Shown: positions 23,935 to 62,286 of the stretch, in pieces
Layout: each line of letters starts with the position of its first letter
Position numbering within the stretch: position 1 is the stretch's first letter
Origin: Eublepharis macularius
Lineage: Eukaryota; Chordata; Lepidosauria; Squamata; Eublepharidae
Direction of reading: 5' to 3'
Assembly (NCBI RefSeq): GCF_028583425.1
Contig: NC_072791.1
Coordinates: forward strand, 189,944,311-190,008,310
Length of the DNA stretch: 64,000 bases
Program-made: the position numbers and the translations under genes
The notes under the pieces: generated by a model
What the model was told of the DNA's origin: nothing
What the model saw: the letters and a program-made list of their open reading frames with translations, nothing else
The model's database searches: none

Positions 23935-24289
23935 CTAGTAACCATTGATGGACCCGTCCTCCCTGAGTCTGTGCCATCTACGCTCTCTGTTTCTTTTGGA
24001 ATGGGGTTATATTTCTTACTTCCTTTACTATAAGACTTGTCCTTTTTGACATTTTCGTCCTTGTTCGGCTGTCATAAAGTTGGCTTCATTTGTTCCTCTT
24101 AGTTCTTCCCTAGACTCACATAGACACCAACAATGGCATCTCATCAGTTTCTTGGCCACAACTTCACTCCATTCCCCAATTTACGTTCTTCTTTCTTTCC
24201 TATATCCATAATAAATGTTGTTATGATTAGAAAAAGGAAAAGGTGATGTTCCTTGTATTCCACACAACTTGTGATCCGAATGTCCCTCA

Positions 24290-25260
24290 GCCAATCATAA
24301 TAAGAGACAGACACGGAGTCCTGCGAATGAAGCAATCTGTGACCATTTATTAAACGATGGAGGAACAATGGTTACACAGAGAGTAAAAGGTCTCCTTGTG
24401 TCCAATGCTCTTCAAAGCTACAATAGCAGTACAATGCAATTAATACCTTTTGGTTAATTATTATATTTGTTATTCTATTGGCTCAGAAAATACAGTGGTC
24501 CCCATTGGCTCAAGTGGGCGACCACCCCTCATGATACAAGTGTCTAAGGGTATTCTTATTGGAAGAAACAACTTAGGTCAACAGTTCAATTACAATATTA
24601 CCCGATTGTCATTGCTTATCCTATCTGTCCTTGTTCTATCTCTTGAAGGAACATCTCCCTTCCTTTCCCACACATCTCTTTCATAGGCTTCTCATTCTTG
24701 CCCATTCCTCTGGTCCATGTAACATTTAGTAAAGGCGCCCCGATGTCGCTTTTGGCAGCCTTGTGGGTTTCAAGCAGAGAATATTTCTCTGGGTTCCGTG
24801 GGAGGGAAGCGCTCTCCCTTCCCTAGGAATGTGCTTAAAGTTACATTCAGCACCCATTCCTCTGCTTTGTGGTTTCCTCTCAGCCTTGAAAGATCCTGCT
24901 AATCTAATTAGCTTGCAGCAAGCTTTCATTGCAACATTTTGCATAAGCAGTTTTACAAAGGGGTTTCTGTATCAAGTCATAAACAGGTGTCAAGTAATAA
25001 ACAGGTGTTTTTCAAGTGCAGTCTACCTGGTAGCAAGCTTCACAGTGTCTGATCTCACTTCTCACAGTGATTCACATGTGTAACATACATTCTGCTTTGG
25101 TCTTTTGTTTCAAGTCTCATTCTCTTGCAAGTTGCATTACAAATACTACATTAGCTCCTGAGAATAATAAAAGTGCATAGCAATAGTAAAAGGCACATAG
25201 AAGTACATAAAACCTCTTTCATTAAATCTACTTCCTACACTTGCTAGAAACTCCTTTAAG
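24290..25260 (-). mobile_element. Possible LTR of a retroelement (fossil)
   Basis: On the minus strand a poly(A)-signal-like AATAAATGGTCACAG is followed by GAATGAAGC-type U5-like sequence ending near 24300, and A/T-rich upstream sequence extends to about 25250. No coding region is attached. Family and limits are uncertain; it looks like a solo remnant. Confidence 0.3.
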
Positions 25261-26316
25261 GAAAGGTTTCTCTGGAAGGCAGCCTGGTGATCGGCTACCA
25301 CCACTCAGAGACCTCCTGAGAACATCAAGACTGATCTGTAGGAAAGATGCTTTTCCAGCTGAGTCTTAGCACAACAACAGGACAAAAACCGTGGAAGATA
25401 CCTCATGTCAAATTACGTAGTGCCCAGGCAATATAGCATGTAGGGAAGAGCTTCAAAGAAATATCTCAGAGAACAATATTATACTAAAACCCCCAAAATA
25501 TGTCTTTATAGAAAGAATGTTTACTATAGAGAAAAAGGGAGAAATGGTGGATTGTTTCCAAAGGGGTAGGAAAGGGGACAAAATACAAAACACAGGGAAG
25601 AGCACACTATCCTACAGCACACAGTCTCAAATAAAAGAAATAATGTTGGTCTAACTCAGCTAATTACGCTTTACCTAGGTCGTAACAGGTTCCTCAGAGC
25701 ATGTACAGAATTCCTTGCAATACCAAGATTGTGGAGGAGTCCTTAACCCCTGATCCACTAGTCTTGGGGTCTCTGGACATTCCAAAGTTGGGACCAAATA
25801 ATAGCCCACAGCTCCTGGAAATTTTTGGGAATAGAGTCTGACCAAAGCCAACCTCCTCAGTGAGATTAATTAGCAGATCTCATCAATCCCAACCAAAGCT
25901 CTATCTCTGATGACAGAGATGCTTGCTACCAAACAGAAAATTATTAGAGGGTGATTCCACCGTTTTAATGGTTCTGCAATTCTGTGACAAAAAGGGATCT
26001 GACCCAAACCAGTTGTCCTTTGTCAAAAAATGGTTACGTTGGCCAGGTAGCACCAATGCGGAATGGAGGATAAAGTATTATTCTTATGTAAGCAAACAAA
26101 GAAAGGGGAGGGGGGGTGAACCTCACAAACTCAACCCAAACAAACCGTAGATACTTCAAGGGTCAAGCTAAAAACCTTTAAAATATATTCAAAATAAGTA
26201 TTTATTCTAGGTCTATGTGAAGAAAAGGAGATAGCCATGAAAAACGTGTAAACAAAATGTTTAGAAGAAAATTAAAAATTCACAAAATGGCACAGTCATG
26301 AATCCATTGATGACAT
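25261..26316. other. No recognisable feature
   Basis: AT-rich with no named repeat. It could be internal sequence of an old element, but nothing coding is visible. Confidence 0.35.
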
Positions 26317-26324
26317 CACAAACC

Positions 26325-27008
26325 CAGGGCCAGATCGAGGGGGGGGCAGGGGGTAGCCTGCCCTGGCACCGCCAAAGAGGGGGCGCTGGGCGCGGCTGCC
26401 AGCTGCCCGGGAGGCTGAGCACAGGGTTGGGAGACCCTTGCCAGCTCCGCCAATGGGGCGGCTGGCTGGCTTGCCATGCATGCAGGACCTCCCAGCCCTG
26501 CGCTCAGCCATCAGCGTGGCAAGTCAGCTGCCCCAGCACATGCCCTTGCCGCCGCCAGCTCCATGGCTCACCATGCGCTGGGGCGGCCGGCTTGCCACGC
26601 GGGCGGCACAGGGCAGTGGGGCACGCTAACTGCGCGGAGGGCCTCCTAGCCCTGCGCTCAGCTGACCGCGCGGCAAGCCGGCCACCCCAGCACCTGCTGA
26701 GCCGTGGAGCTGGCGGCAGCGAGAGTGTGCGCTGGGGCAGCTGGCTTGCCGTGCGGGTGGCTGAGCACAGGGCTGGGAGGTCCTGTGCACACGGCAAGCC
26801 AGACAGCCGCCCCAGCGCATACCTGCGCCGCTGCCAGTTCCACGGCTCACTGGGCGCTGGAGCGGCTGGCTTGCCACGCAGGCGGGCATGGCTCCCGCCC
26901 TGCATGATGATGTCACAAAAGTGACATCATCACGCAGCGCCGGGAGAGCGCGCGTGGAGCATCCGGGCAAGGTTGCCCCAGGCGCCCGGGCGCCTAGATC
27001 CGGCGCTG
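26325..27008. mobile_element. GC-rich hAT-type transposon, CAGGGCC termini
   Basis: Opens CAGGGCCAGATC and closes GATCCGGCGCTG, flanked by the exact 8-bp duplication CACAAACC at 26317-26324 and 27009-27016. The 684-bp interior is built of alternating direct and inverted units of about 100-170 bp (GGCTGGCTTGCC, AGCCCTGCGCTCAG, CCAGCTCCATGGCTC), so it folds heavily. Frames up to 208 codons here are artefacts. A perfect dyad lies at 26905-26932. It ends 400 bp before the first recognised UPP2 exon. Confidence 0.9.
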
Positions 27009-27411
27009 CACAAACCATAGCAAAAACTGCTCCGTGGTAGTCCCACAATTTCATTTCAGATAGCAACAAATACACAGATTCAGTCTGGGCGGGGGGGGCG
27101 GGGAGGGAGAAGAATTTTTCCCGGTGCACAGCTAGTACTGGAAAATGTTGAAAAGTACAACTTTTGAGGGAAGATGTCTGCAGCCTGCATGCCGAAAGGG
27201 TAACAATTGCACATTTACTGTACTAAAAATTAATCACTCAGAAACGGCCTGGCATAGGCCCAAGTCCTAGGTCTCTACAGGCCTCAACATTTCCAATAAT
27301 TGTCTAATCTAAGAACTAGCATAAATCTGTCGGTTTGTTGTTGTATCCTATTTCACAGTTTTCTTCGGGGGGCTTTGTTTGATCAGGCTTTTTCCTATCC
27401 TCATCTCCTAG

Positions 27412-54114
<26,703 letters not shown>

Positions 54115-55331
54115 AAGACTGCCCTAATTCTCTTTGTTGCAACAATTCTCTGTGGTTTATGTGCCTGTCTGTCTATACCCTTTGAATAGATAGACATGTA
54201 TAATATGATGCCATGTTTCAGTAACCCGATTACACAAATTAAGTGTGTGGGGGTGGTGTGTCTGAGACAGCAAAATGAGAAAATTAAATTTATAGTTCAA
54301 CAGTAGTCATAATTCAGCTATACTGTATCTGGCTATTGATGTTGCCGCTTGCCATAAGAATTTGTTTTTATGTGGTCTTAGCCATATAAAATGAATGCCT
54401 AATTGTCTCATGCCAAACATACCCTTCAAGTTCATTTTGGGTTCAAAACTGGTTTCAAATGTGTGGCTAACCATTTATATAACTTCAGCCATATAACTTA
54501 TGAAAACTAATGCCTACTGAGTAGGAGGACTAAAGCAATTAATCCTGGCTTCTTGAGAATCCCCATGCCCTGTTTACCTGCAGACTACACGGGCCTGATA
54601 TCTCGGAATGCTGTTGGTCTTGATTTGGACTGTCTACATCAAACAGGACTGCTATTTAGATCCCTTTCCCACATAGTTATATGACTGTTCCTGCTGTATT
54701 TTCTCTTGCCTCGAATAATAATTTGGGAAGGGTTTTTATCTGTGACCATTTACAAGAAAGACATGAGTATGTCAAGACTCTGCATTTTTCCTGTGATTAA
54801 ACCAAGCTCAACTCAGAGAATAGATCCAGGCACGTAGCTGAAGGAAATGCACACATCCAGATGCAAGAACACTTCAAAAGGGCAATCCAGTTCATCATTT
54901 ATCCTGGGGTGGGGGGTGTTTGGTGTGGATAGAGATACGTATCCCTATCCAGGACCACAGTTGCATTCTACAGGGTTGCCAACTTTAGGTTGGGAAATCC
55001 CTGGAAATTTTGGGGTGGAGCCTTTGGAAGGTGTGGTTTGGAGAGGGGAGGGGCCTCAGCAGGGTATTATGACATATAGTCCATCCTCCAAAGCAGCCAT
55101 TTTCTCCAGGGGAACTGATCTCTGTAGTCTGGAGTTAGGTAAATTTAGACTCTGAACTGGCTTTATGGAAGCCCTTCCCATGCTTCGGAGGGCCCATTTG
55201 AGCCAGGGACCTGGATCTCCACCCCAAAGTGTTGCCTTGATGGCACCATTGATGCCATTTTATATAAAATTATGAGGTGACCATCTACAAATTCCAGCCA
55301 ATTCCATAATCATTGTAAGTGTTCCAATAAA
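54115..55331 (+). other. UPP2 3' untranslated region and candidate poly(A) signals
   Basis: After the stop codon I see an ATTAAA at 54283-54288 and an AATAAA at 55326-55331. A transposon fragment lies between them (54971-55136), so the nearer site is the simpler choice, but nothing in the sequence decides it. The rest of the stretch is unique-looking AT-rich DNA. Confidence 0.3.
54971..55136. mobile_element. hAT-type element, left-end fragment
   Basis: CAGGGTTGCCAACTTTAGGT, then TCCCTGGAAATTTTGGGGTG and GAACTGATCTCTGTAGTCTG belong to the same family as 53330-53431. The right end is missing. It lies in the possible UPP2 3' untranslated region. Confidence 0.6.
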
Positions 55332-55336
55332 CAGAT

Positions 55337-56392
55337 TTTAGGCTTACAATCCGTCACCAGATCCACCAGAACCCGAGTCTGGCGGCACTTCCAATAATTT
55401 ATCTGATGAGATGAAGGTTTTCATTTTTGCAAGGAAGTATGTTTCACAGAATCACTTTCTTCCATATGGATGAAATTAGTCAGAGTGCAGGCAGCATGAG
55501 ATTGTCTCAGGCCTGCTCGTATGCTATATACTCATGGCAAGACTTCAGTCCAAAAGCCACCAGAGTTCCTTTTTGTTCAGTCAGTATCTGAACTCTTATC
55601 CCTAGTGTGCCATATATTTAAGAATTATATCTGGGGCCAAGTTAGCCATGTTTTAGGCTATACAGGAGTCAGTAGTGGTGATTTGATACCAGCTTGTATC
55701 TTTGTGTTCTGCTCAGCGAAGCTTGAAGCTTTCCTCCAGTTGAAATGTCTTCCTCCAACAAAGTGCCTCTTCCACCAGGGGAAAAGCTACTTCTCTCAGA
55801 GAAAGTTTCCTTAAATTGGAGGAAGCCATGCTGGATCTGTAGGTATCATTGCTGATTTAATAAAACAAGTTAACTCTTGTACCTCAGGAATAAATCCCAA
55901 TTAAAATGAAGCCAACTCAAAAGGAAATCTGCTGCTACTCCCATGTGTTATTGTTGTTTGTTACACCTGGTGAAGGAAGACTAGAATACTATTTTAGAAC
56001 ACAGTGGGGAGTAACTTTTCATTTTAGACATCTGACAGAAATAGATCAAACGGCTTCAAAATATTTAGACAGGAGATGTCAATGTATGGCAACTCCATGG
56101 CAGCGCAGAAAATGTTCCAAGCTGATTATGCTTCTTTGTTGAATATAGAACCCCTTAATGCTGGTTTCACATCTAAGAATTTCAGCAAATAGCAGATGAT
56201 GAGCTCAATGACAGAGGAACCAAAAGACGTAAAAAAAGGAAGTATTACTGATTCAGAAATATGACCAAAATTACTTACAGAGAAGTAATGTCTGCATATT
56301 TTTTTTGCTAGTCAGAACTCTAACATAAGAATCAAAATCTTTCTTATATGAAAAAGTATGTAGTGCCTAGGGCTGGATTCGTCAATCATGTC
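55337..56392. other. No recognisable feature
   Basis: Unique-looking DNA. Frames at 55521-55814 and 55906-56142 (+) show no family resemblance. Confidence 0.4.
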
Positions 56393-56400
56393 GTTACAAC

Positions 56401-56533
56401 CAGGGCTTTTTTTCTGGTGGTACTTGATGCCAGCACCTTTGTGGGAGTGATCTCCCAAGTCCTGAGGGTTGAATTGATGGAAATCATTGCAACTTCATAG
56501 ACCTTTTTTTAGAAAGCAAGCAAGCAAGCACTG
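56401..56533. mobile_element. Short hAT MITE, different interior
   Basis: Starts CAGGGCTTTTTTTCTGG and ends GCAAGCAAGCACTG, flanked by the exact 8-bp duplication GTTACAAC at 56393-56400 and 56534-56541. It shares its left terminus with copies A-C, but the 133-bp interior (GCCAGCACCTTTGTGGG) is unrelated and not palindromic. Confidence 0.8.
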
Positions 56534-56837
56534 GTTACAACTCTCCCAAAACCATGTATGTAATAGTAATTGAATTGGAGAATTGTGCTGCCTTGTAATT
56601 ATTTTAAAGTTATTTATAAAATGCAATATCATATTATGTCTTTGGAACATTTTTGCAAAAGTGGTAACTAACTACACTTTAAAATAATGCTCCAGAGAGA
56701 ATGAGGAAAGACTGTTGCTAAAGACACCTTTGAGGTTTTGTAGTAGAGCTGCCATTTGTCTCGTGAATATTCATGAAATCTTTTACACAGTATATTTAAG
56801 GACTGAAAAACCTAGTTCATGATATATCACTTGCAAA

Positions 56838-58430
56838 AAAACAGAATCGCACTTACCTGTAACTGTTGTTCACCTAGGTCTTCGTGCAGGCACACATTTG
56901 GGGACTGTGCTTGTGCAGGCCGGCTGCTTGGAAACAGAATTTAGCTTTAAGACCCTAAGGGTGGGGGAACTCTTCCAAACCAGTCCAAGCCAGGTTTTCC
57001 CACCAAAGCGGTCATGTGATAGAGTGAGGTCACACACACACACCCCATTTTCCCTCAGTTCTCCTGTGCCACTGCAAGCTCCCAATTACTTTATTCTAGA
57101 GAGCTCACAGCAGGACAGGAGGGAAGGAATGTGTGACTGCACAAAGACCTAGATGAACAGCAGTTACAGGTAAGTGCAACTCTGTTTTCATCTACGATCT
57201 TCAGTGCAGTCCCACGTTTGGGAGAGTAGCAAGCTACCTACCTCGGAAGTGGGGTGAAGTTCTCAGTCAAAGAGTGAATGCAAGACTGCTTGTCCCACTG
57301 CTGTCTCTCTTCTGGAATTGATGTCCATTGCATAATGCTTCACAGAGGTCTCCTCAGTGGACCATGTGGCTGCCCTGCAAATCTCACTCAGCGGAACACC
57401 TCGAAGGAATGCAGCCAAAGTGACCTTCACCTTCGTAGAATGAGCTCACAATGCAAGCGGGCATGGAACACCTGCAGATCTGTAGCATAATCTGATTGCT
57501 AAAACCACCCACCTAGATATTGTTTGTATTAACACTGCCTTGCCCTTATTAGGGCCTGAATTGACAAAGAAAGCCGTGTCTTTCCTGAAAGATTGTGTCC
57601 TATCCATGTAAAATAAAATTGTTCTTCTTACATCAAGCATGTGTAAAGTACGTTCCTTGCATGTGCAACCTCTGCTGTAGTGGACGCCATGAGGCCTAAC
57701 AGGATCAGAATCATCTTGGCCAGTTGAAACTTATTAGTCAGAATTTGATGAGACAATTGAACTTCCTTGGTGACCCTATCTGTAGGTAGGAGGGCTTTGT
57801 TCATGTTAGCATTCAACACAGCTCCTATAAACTGTATGGTACGGCTTGGCTCTAGACTGGATTTCTTCATATTTATCACTAATCCCAGAGTCTCACAGGT
57901 AGACAAAATCGTGTCTACATGCATTCTCAGTGTCTCAGGAGAGTGTGCTGCAATAAGACAATAATCTAAATAAGGATAAATTGAACATCCCAACTTCCTA
58001 AGGTGGGCTACTACGACCGCCGTACACTTTGTAAACACCCTCGGCACTGTGGCCAGACTGAATGGCAAGGCTGTGTATTGGAATACCTCTCTGTTATAAA
58101 CAAAACGTAAATATCCCCTATGATGTTTATGGATGGAGATGTGAAAATATGCATCTTTAAGGTCCAGGACCGCAAACCATGCGTTCTGCAACACCATATT
58201 TATGACCCACTGTAAGGTGACCATCCTGAACTTTGCAACCATCAAGTATTTATTAAGATCCCTTAAGTCCAAGATGGGTCTCTTCCCTCCATCCTTTTTA
58301 TCTACAAGGAAACTCTCCGAGTTATAGTGGACTCGGATCCTGCTGTTCTATTCAAACGAGTATTACTAAACCGGCCTGTTCAATGAGTACCTCTGGGATA
58401 ATGGTGCTTGACCAATCATTCTCTGGCTGG
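56838..58430 (-). mobile_element. DIRS-like tyrosine-recombinase retroelement (fossil)
   Basis: The minus strand at about 58310-57630 encodes a reverse transcriptase of the DIRS type (DLRDLNKYL, FAVLDLKDAYFHISIH, YTALPFSLATVPRVFTK). At about 57450-57270 it encodes a stretch like the C-terminal end of a tyrosine recombinase. An inverted repeat pair at 56838-56882 and 57144-57186 marks its 3' side. The copy is broken, carries several breaks, and lacks most of a full element; moderately old. A SINE adjoins its 5' side. Confidence 0.8.
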
Positions 58431-58431
58431 G

Positions 58432-58632
58432 AAGAGGCTGTCGCTCAGTGGTAGAGTACCTCTTTTACACACAAAAGGTCCAGATCCCTGATCTCCAGTG
58501 AAAAGGTTATTGGATAGCCTAAAAAAAACCCTTTTCCCACCCGAGACCCTGGAAAGTAATTTCCAATCATAAGAGGTAATACTGAGCTAGATGGTTAAAT
58601 GGTCTGGTTTTATCTAAGGCAGCTTCATATGT
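58432..58632 (+). mobile_element. tRNA-derived SINE, plus orientation
   Basis: GGCTGTCGCTCAGTGGTAGA (A box), then CCCTGATCTCCAGTGAAAAG, ACCCGAGACCCTGG and AAGGCAGCTTCATATG. The same family as 39050-39270, with a poly(A) insertion in the middle. Confidence 0.8.
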
Positions 58633-59379
58633 GGTCTTAAGTCCTATTTATCTCCACAGTGTAAGAATAATAATAAGCATTAATACCAAGTGCTCCAATA
58701 TGATCACTGCTGGGAAAATAGCTGTGCTAATTCTCCATTCTCCATACTCTCTTCTTGACCAAATCATTGCATATGACTCAGTGATTTTCTCCTATGAAAT
58801 CAACTCCAAGAGACGTATTCGTTGCATTTGCCTTAGGGCATCTATAAAGCCAGTGGAAATCTTTCAATTGTACATCAATCAGTAAAAGGGAAATGCTGTA
58901 TTTTAGAAATACAACTATTTTTTTCAACTTGAAGCCTAGCCTTGAGCAATCTGCAGAACTCAGAGATTATTGCAAGAAGCAACTGTGCCATGCAAAAATC
59001 TAAACTGTAATTTCCTTACAGTGAACAACAAAGAACAAAACATCCATCACAATTCCTGGAATGCATGAATTTGGTATTCTCTGCAATAGCTGTTATAATG
59101 AAAATGCAGTACTTCTAAACATTTAAAAGTACATACACACAAGGATTTATCATTAGTTTACTGATGTCTGTGAAGGCAGATGATGGATCCCACCTTCACT
59201 CCAACATACTGAAGCAGATTTTCCCTCAAAAATCCAAGTTTACTTACTATGGCTGAGCAGCCCCAAGTAGCATGTCTCTGTTTATAGTTGTAAAATTCTT
59301 TTTGTCCCACCCTGATAAACAGTTATATTTTTGGCTTTTTAGTCCAGCCCAGAAACTTGATAGGGGAAAAGCAGAAGCC
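58633..59379. other. No recognisable feature
   Basis: AT-rich DNA without a named repeat. An 84-codon frame at 58631-58885 (+) is not supported by any family signal. Confidence 0.4.
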
Positions 59380-60050
59380 CTCTGTAATGATTTCAAGTAA
59401 ATGTGTGCATGTATCTTTAAATGCTTGGTTTGAGCTAGGTGAAGAGTGGGGGTGAAAGAGAGGGATATGATTGGTTGATGACTGAGAGTGTGGGCGGAGT
59501 GAATGCAGGTTGAGACTGATAGGGCAGAGAGAAAGGCTTCAGTCAGAAGAAAGCAGGCTAGCTGTGTGCTGCCTGAGTATTATGAGAGAAATATAACCTG
59601 TGTGGAACCTGAACTGAGCATGTTTGTGAAAGGACACTCAGTCAGGGAAAGAGAGGCCAGCTGTGTGCTGCCTGAGCAGGTTTAATATTTCTGTGAATAG
59701 GAGTTAGAGAAAGAGAGGCTGGCTGTGTGCTGCCTGTTTTAAGCATTTCTGTGAGAGAAATGTTGAGTCAGAGAAAGAGGCTAACTGTGTGTGAAGCCTT
59801 CGATGAGATCTGTGTGAATGAGAGTAAATGAAGTAACTTTAAGAACCGAGAACTACTTTTATGATACCGATACGCTTCTTGACTAAATAAAAGTTTGTTT
59901 TGTTTTGTTATATCCCAGAGTAGCTGTCATTGCTATATCCCATTCCTATCCTCAGGGCCACATAGAACCATGAAGGAGTCTGACGCTTAGGAACGTTACC
60001 AAAGGGAAAACTTAAATAAAATATATTGGAATATAATATTCCTGGTGGCA
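59380..60050 (+). mobile_element. Probable solo LTR with internal repeats (fossil)
   Basis: A purine-rich 5' part contains four diverged copies of GGCTGGCTGTGTGCTGCCTG (about 59555, 59655, 59716 and 59779). AATAAAAGTTTGTTTTG at about 59885 is followed by a short U5-like end (TATCCCAGAGTAGCTGTC). The order matches U3-R-U5. No coding part adjoins it; it looks like a lone terminal repeat. Confidence 0.45.
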
Positions 60051-60879
60051 GCAAACTACCCAGAGGGTGTTAAGGGAAAGATTAAAAGAAAAATCTACTC
60101 AAAAGAAAAGTAAAGGTCATAATACCCTCTTTTTCTTTGTATGAAATGGCACTAGAGACTGAATTATTCTCAAAAGAAACAGCAAATTTAATGAACAGGC
60201 AGGGCTGAAATATGGGCAGTCAGAGAAAGAAATTGCTGAGGTAAAATTTGTTTGTAGAAAAAAACATTTTAAAAGTAATAGGCAAAATAGTTTTCTTGCA
60301 GCTTAGTTTGTGTTCACAATCCTTAAGGGTGAGATATGTTTCGTTTAATACTTTGGTTAAAGCAATGTTTCTTCGCAGATTTCCTTTTTCAACTCAAGGT
60401 GTCCTGATATTAGTTCAACACTGCTTTCCCTTTACAACAGACCCAAGGTCCTCCTTAGAGCCAAACCCCTTCTGGATACTGGGCAGGAATTATTCTTCAT
60501 CACCTAAGAAGACATAACCCTATTCACTTGGCATGAATGGGAATCTCCACTTACTACCCACTCACTCTGCCAAAAACACACACCCAGTTCTATCTTGGCT
60601 GTGTAAATAGGTTTCAACTTATGCTGGCTTTTATACTTGGAATCCTTAACTAAAAGTTAACTGCCTGAAGTTACTTCTGGCCATTCAGGCATTCCATTCT
60701 GATTCAGCAATGGAGGGGAAGGGTTACATCCAGCCTGGATTGTGCACTCCACCTCTTTTCATGACTTTTGCAACTGATTTGCATCTACATGGCCCTCACT
60801 TCCTGCACCCTCCCCCCTCCCCTTACCACCTATATATCTCTGGCTAGTTTCTTCATACCTTCCAAGCATCTGACCAAGA
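60051..60879. other. No recognisable feature
   Basis: No repeat I can name and no supported frame; a C-rich stretch near 60811-60825 only. Confidence 0.35.
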
Positions 60880-60990
60880 GAGCTGTGATTCTTGAAAGTT
60901 TATGCCTCAATAAAGTTGGATAGTCTTAAAGGTGCTACTGGATTTTTTACTTATTTTGCAACTACAAACTAACATGGCTAACTCCTCTGG
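60880..60990 (+). repeat. Dispersed reptile repeat, class uncertain
   Basis: GAGCTGTGATTCTTGAAAGT, GTCTTAAAGGTGCTACTGGA and AACTAACATGGCTAACTCCT correspond to the repeat unit at 47880-48313. Possibly Penelope-like. Confidence 0.55.
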
Positions 60991-62069
60991 ATCTCAGAAT
61001 GAAGGTGGGTCTATGGCATCCTCATTTCTCTCTTGATACTTGTTGCTTACACATAGAAGTTAAACTTGCCCTTGGCCATTTTGTTCACCAAAATCTCCAT
61101 GTTCCCGTCTCTGTCTGTTCCTTTTCCTCTTAGTTCTGGCTCCATCCATCTCTTCCGTTTGGGATTTCGCAACAATACGAAATCCTGGATGCTTTCCCCA
61201 GAATCCCAACACTTGTCCAGTTTCCTTTACTCACTTGTTACAATGAACATTATCTTCTGCATAAGGTGGCCCCCGCAGCATATAAAGTTAAGTAGCAATG
61301 AGGACTCTCAAGAAGGTACTTTATGAAAGTACTTTATGAAAAAATAAAGAGCAAGAGGTTTTTTTTTCTGGGCAAGGTTAAAATTGATGGTGTGTGATGC
61401 CTTCAAGGACCTCACAGTTAATAGATTACAGATTTAAACTATGTCCTTATCAGGCTCACTTTCATGTAGCTGACCATTAATTTCAACAAAAATGTTCTTA
61501 GTTTTGTTGGAATTATTATCAATTCAGATTTCACACATCCTTTTTACCTATTGAATTAAAGCATGTCTTTAAAAGTCTCATTGGATAAGCAGCAAAATGA
61601 ATTCTATTTCACCTTGACCTTCTGGGCACTGGTAACGCTTTCTGGCTTAATTTGTTAAAAAACACATACATTAAATACCTTTATTTTGATGCATACTCAA
61701 TTCTACAAATTAAAATTACCCAAACTGCACCAAGCATAGCATCATTTCAAAGACTCATATTAGTGATGTGTGTCAAAAAGTGCTAAGGCATACATTTCCA
61801 AGGGTGATATTTATTGTAGTCCATGGCCATTCATATAATATAGAGAAAGAAAACTTTGATTTACAGCTGTTTCCTAGCTGTCCTCTTCATAGCTGACTGC
61901 ATCAGCAGTCAGGCAGAACATTCAATGAGATGCACAGATACCAGTGTGTCTGCAGATATGAGGGCAGGCCTGCTTCAGGTGTATCAAAATCAGCAGACTT
62001 CTTTTCCAGAAGGTCTCGTGGCTTGGGACAGATGGTTCTCATTTTAAAGATCCATATACTGATTTGATT
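60991..62069. other. No recognisable feature
   Basis: One short tandem duplication (GTACTTTATGAAA at 61317-61341). Otherwise nothing. Confidence 0.4.
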
Positions 62070-62071
62070 AA

Positions 62072-62283
62072 GCAACCTCAATAGCCCAGACTACTCCAAG
62101 CTGATCAGAGCTTGGAAGCTAAAAAAGGGTCAGACATGGTTAATATTTGGATGAGAAACAACCAACAAGACAAAGGTTGTTATGTAGCAGAAGGCAATGG
62201 CAAACTACCTTTGCTCTCATCTCTTACCTTTTAAACCCCTTGAGGGGTTGCCATAGGTTTGTTATGACTTGACGGCACTTAAT
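62072..62283 (+). mobile_element. 5S-rRNA-derived SINE, first of two
   Basis: Diverged 5S head (AAGCTGATCAGAGCTTGGAA, GGTTAATATTTGGATGAGAA), then GGCAATGGCAAACTACCTTT and the Bov-B-like end GTTATGACTTGACGGCACTT. Confidence 0.82.
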
Positions 62284-62286
62284 TAT

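Noticed and set aside
26298-27129. Open frames of 208 and 167 codons on opposite strands
   Set aside because: They lie in a GC-rich hAT element with exact target duplications. Several frames are open at once and share low-complexity Ala/Arg/Pro/Gly content.
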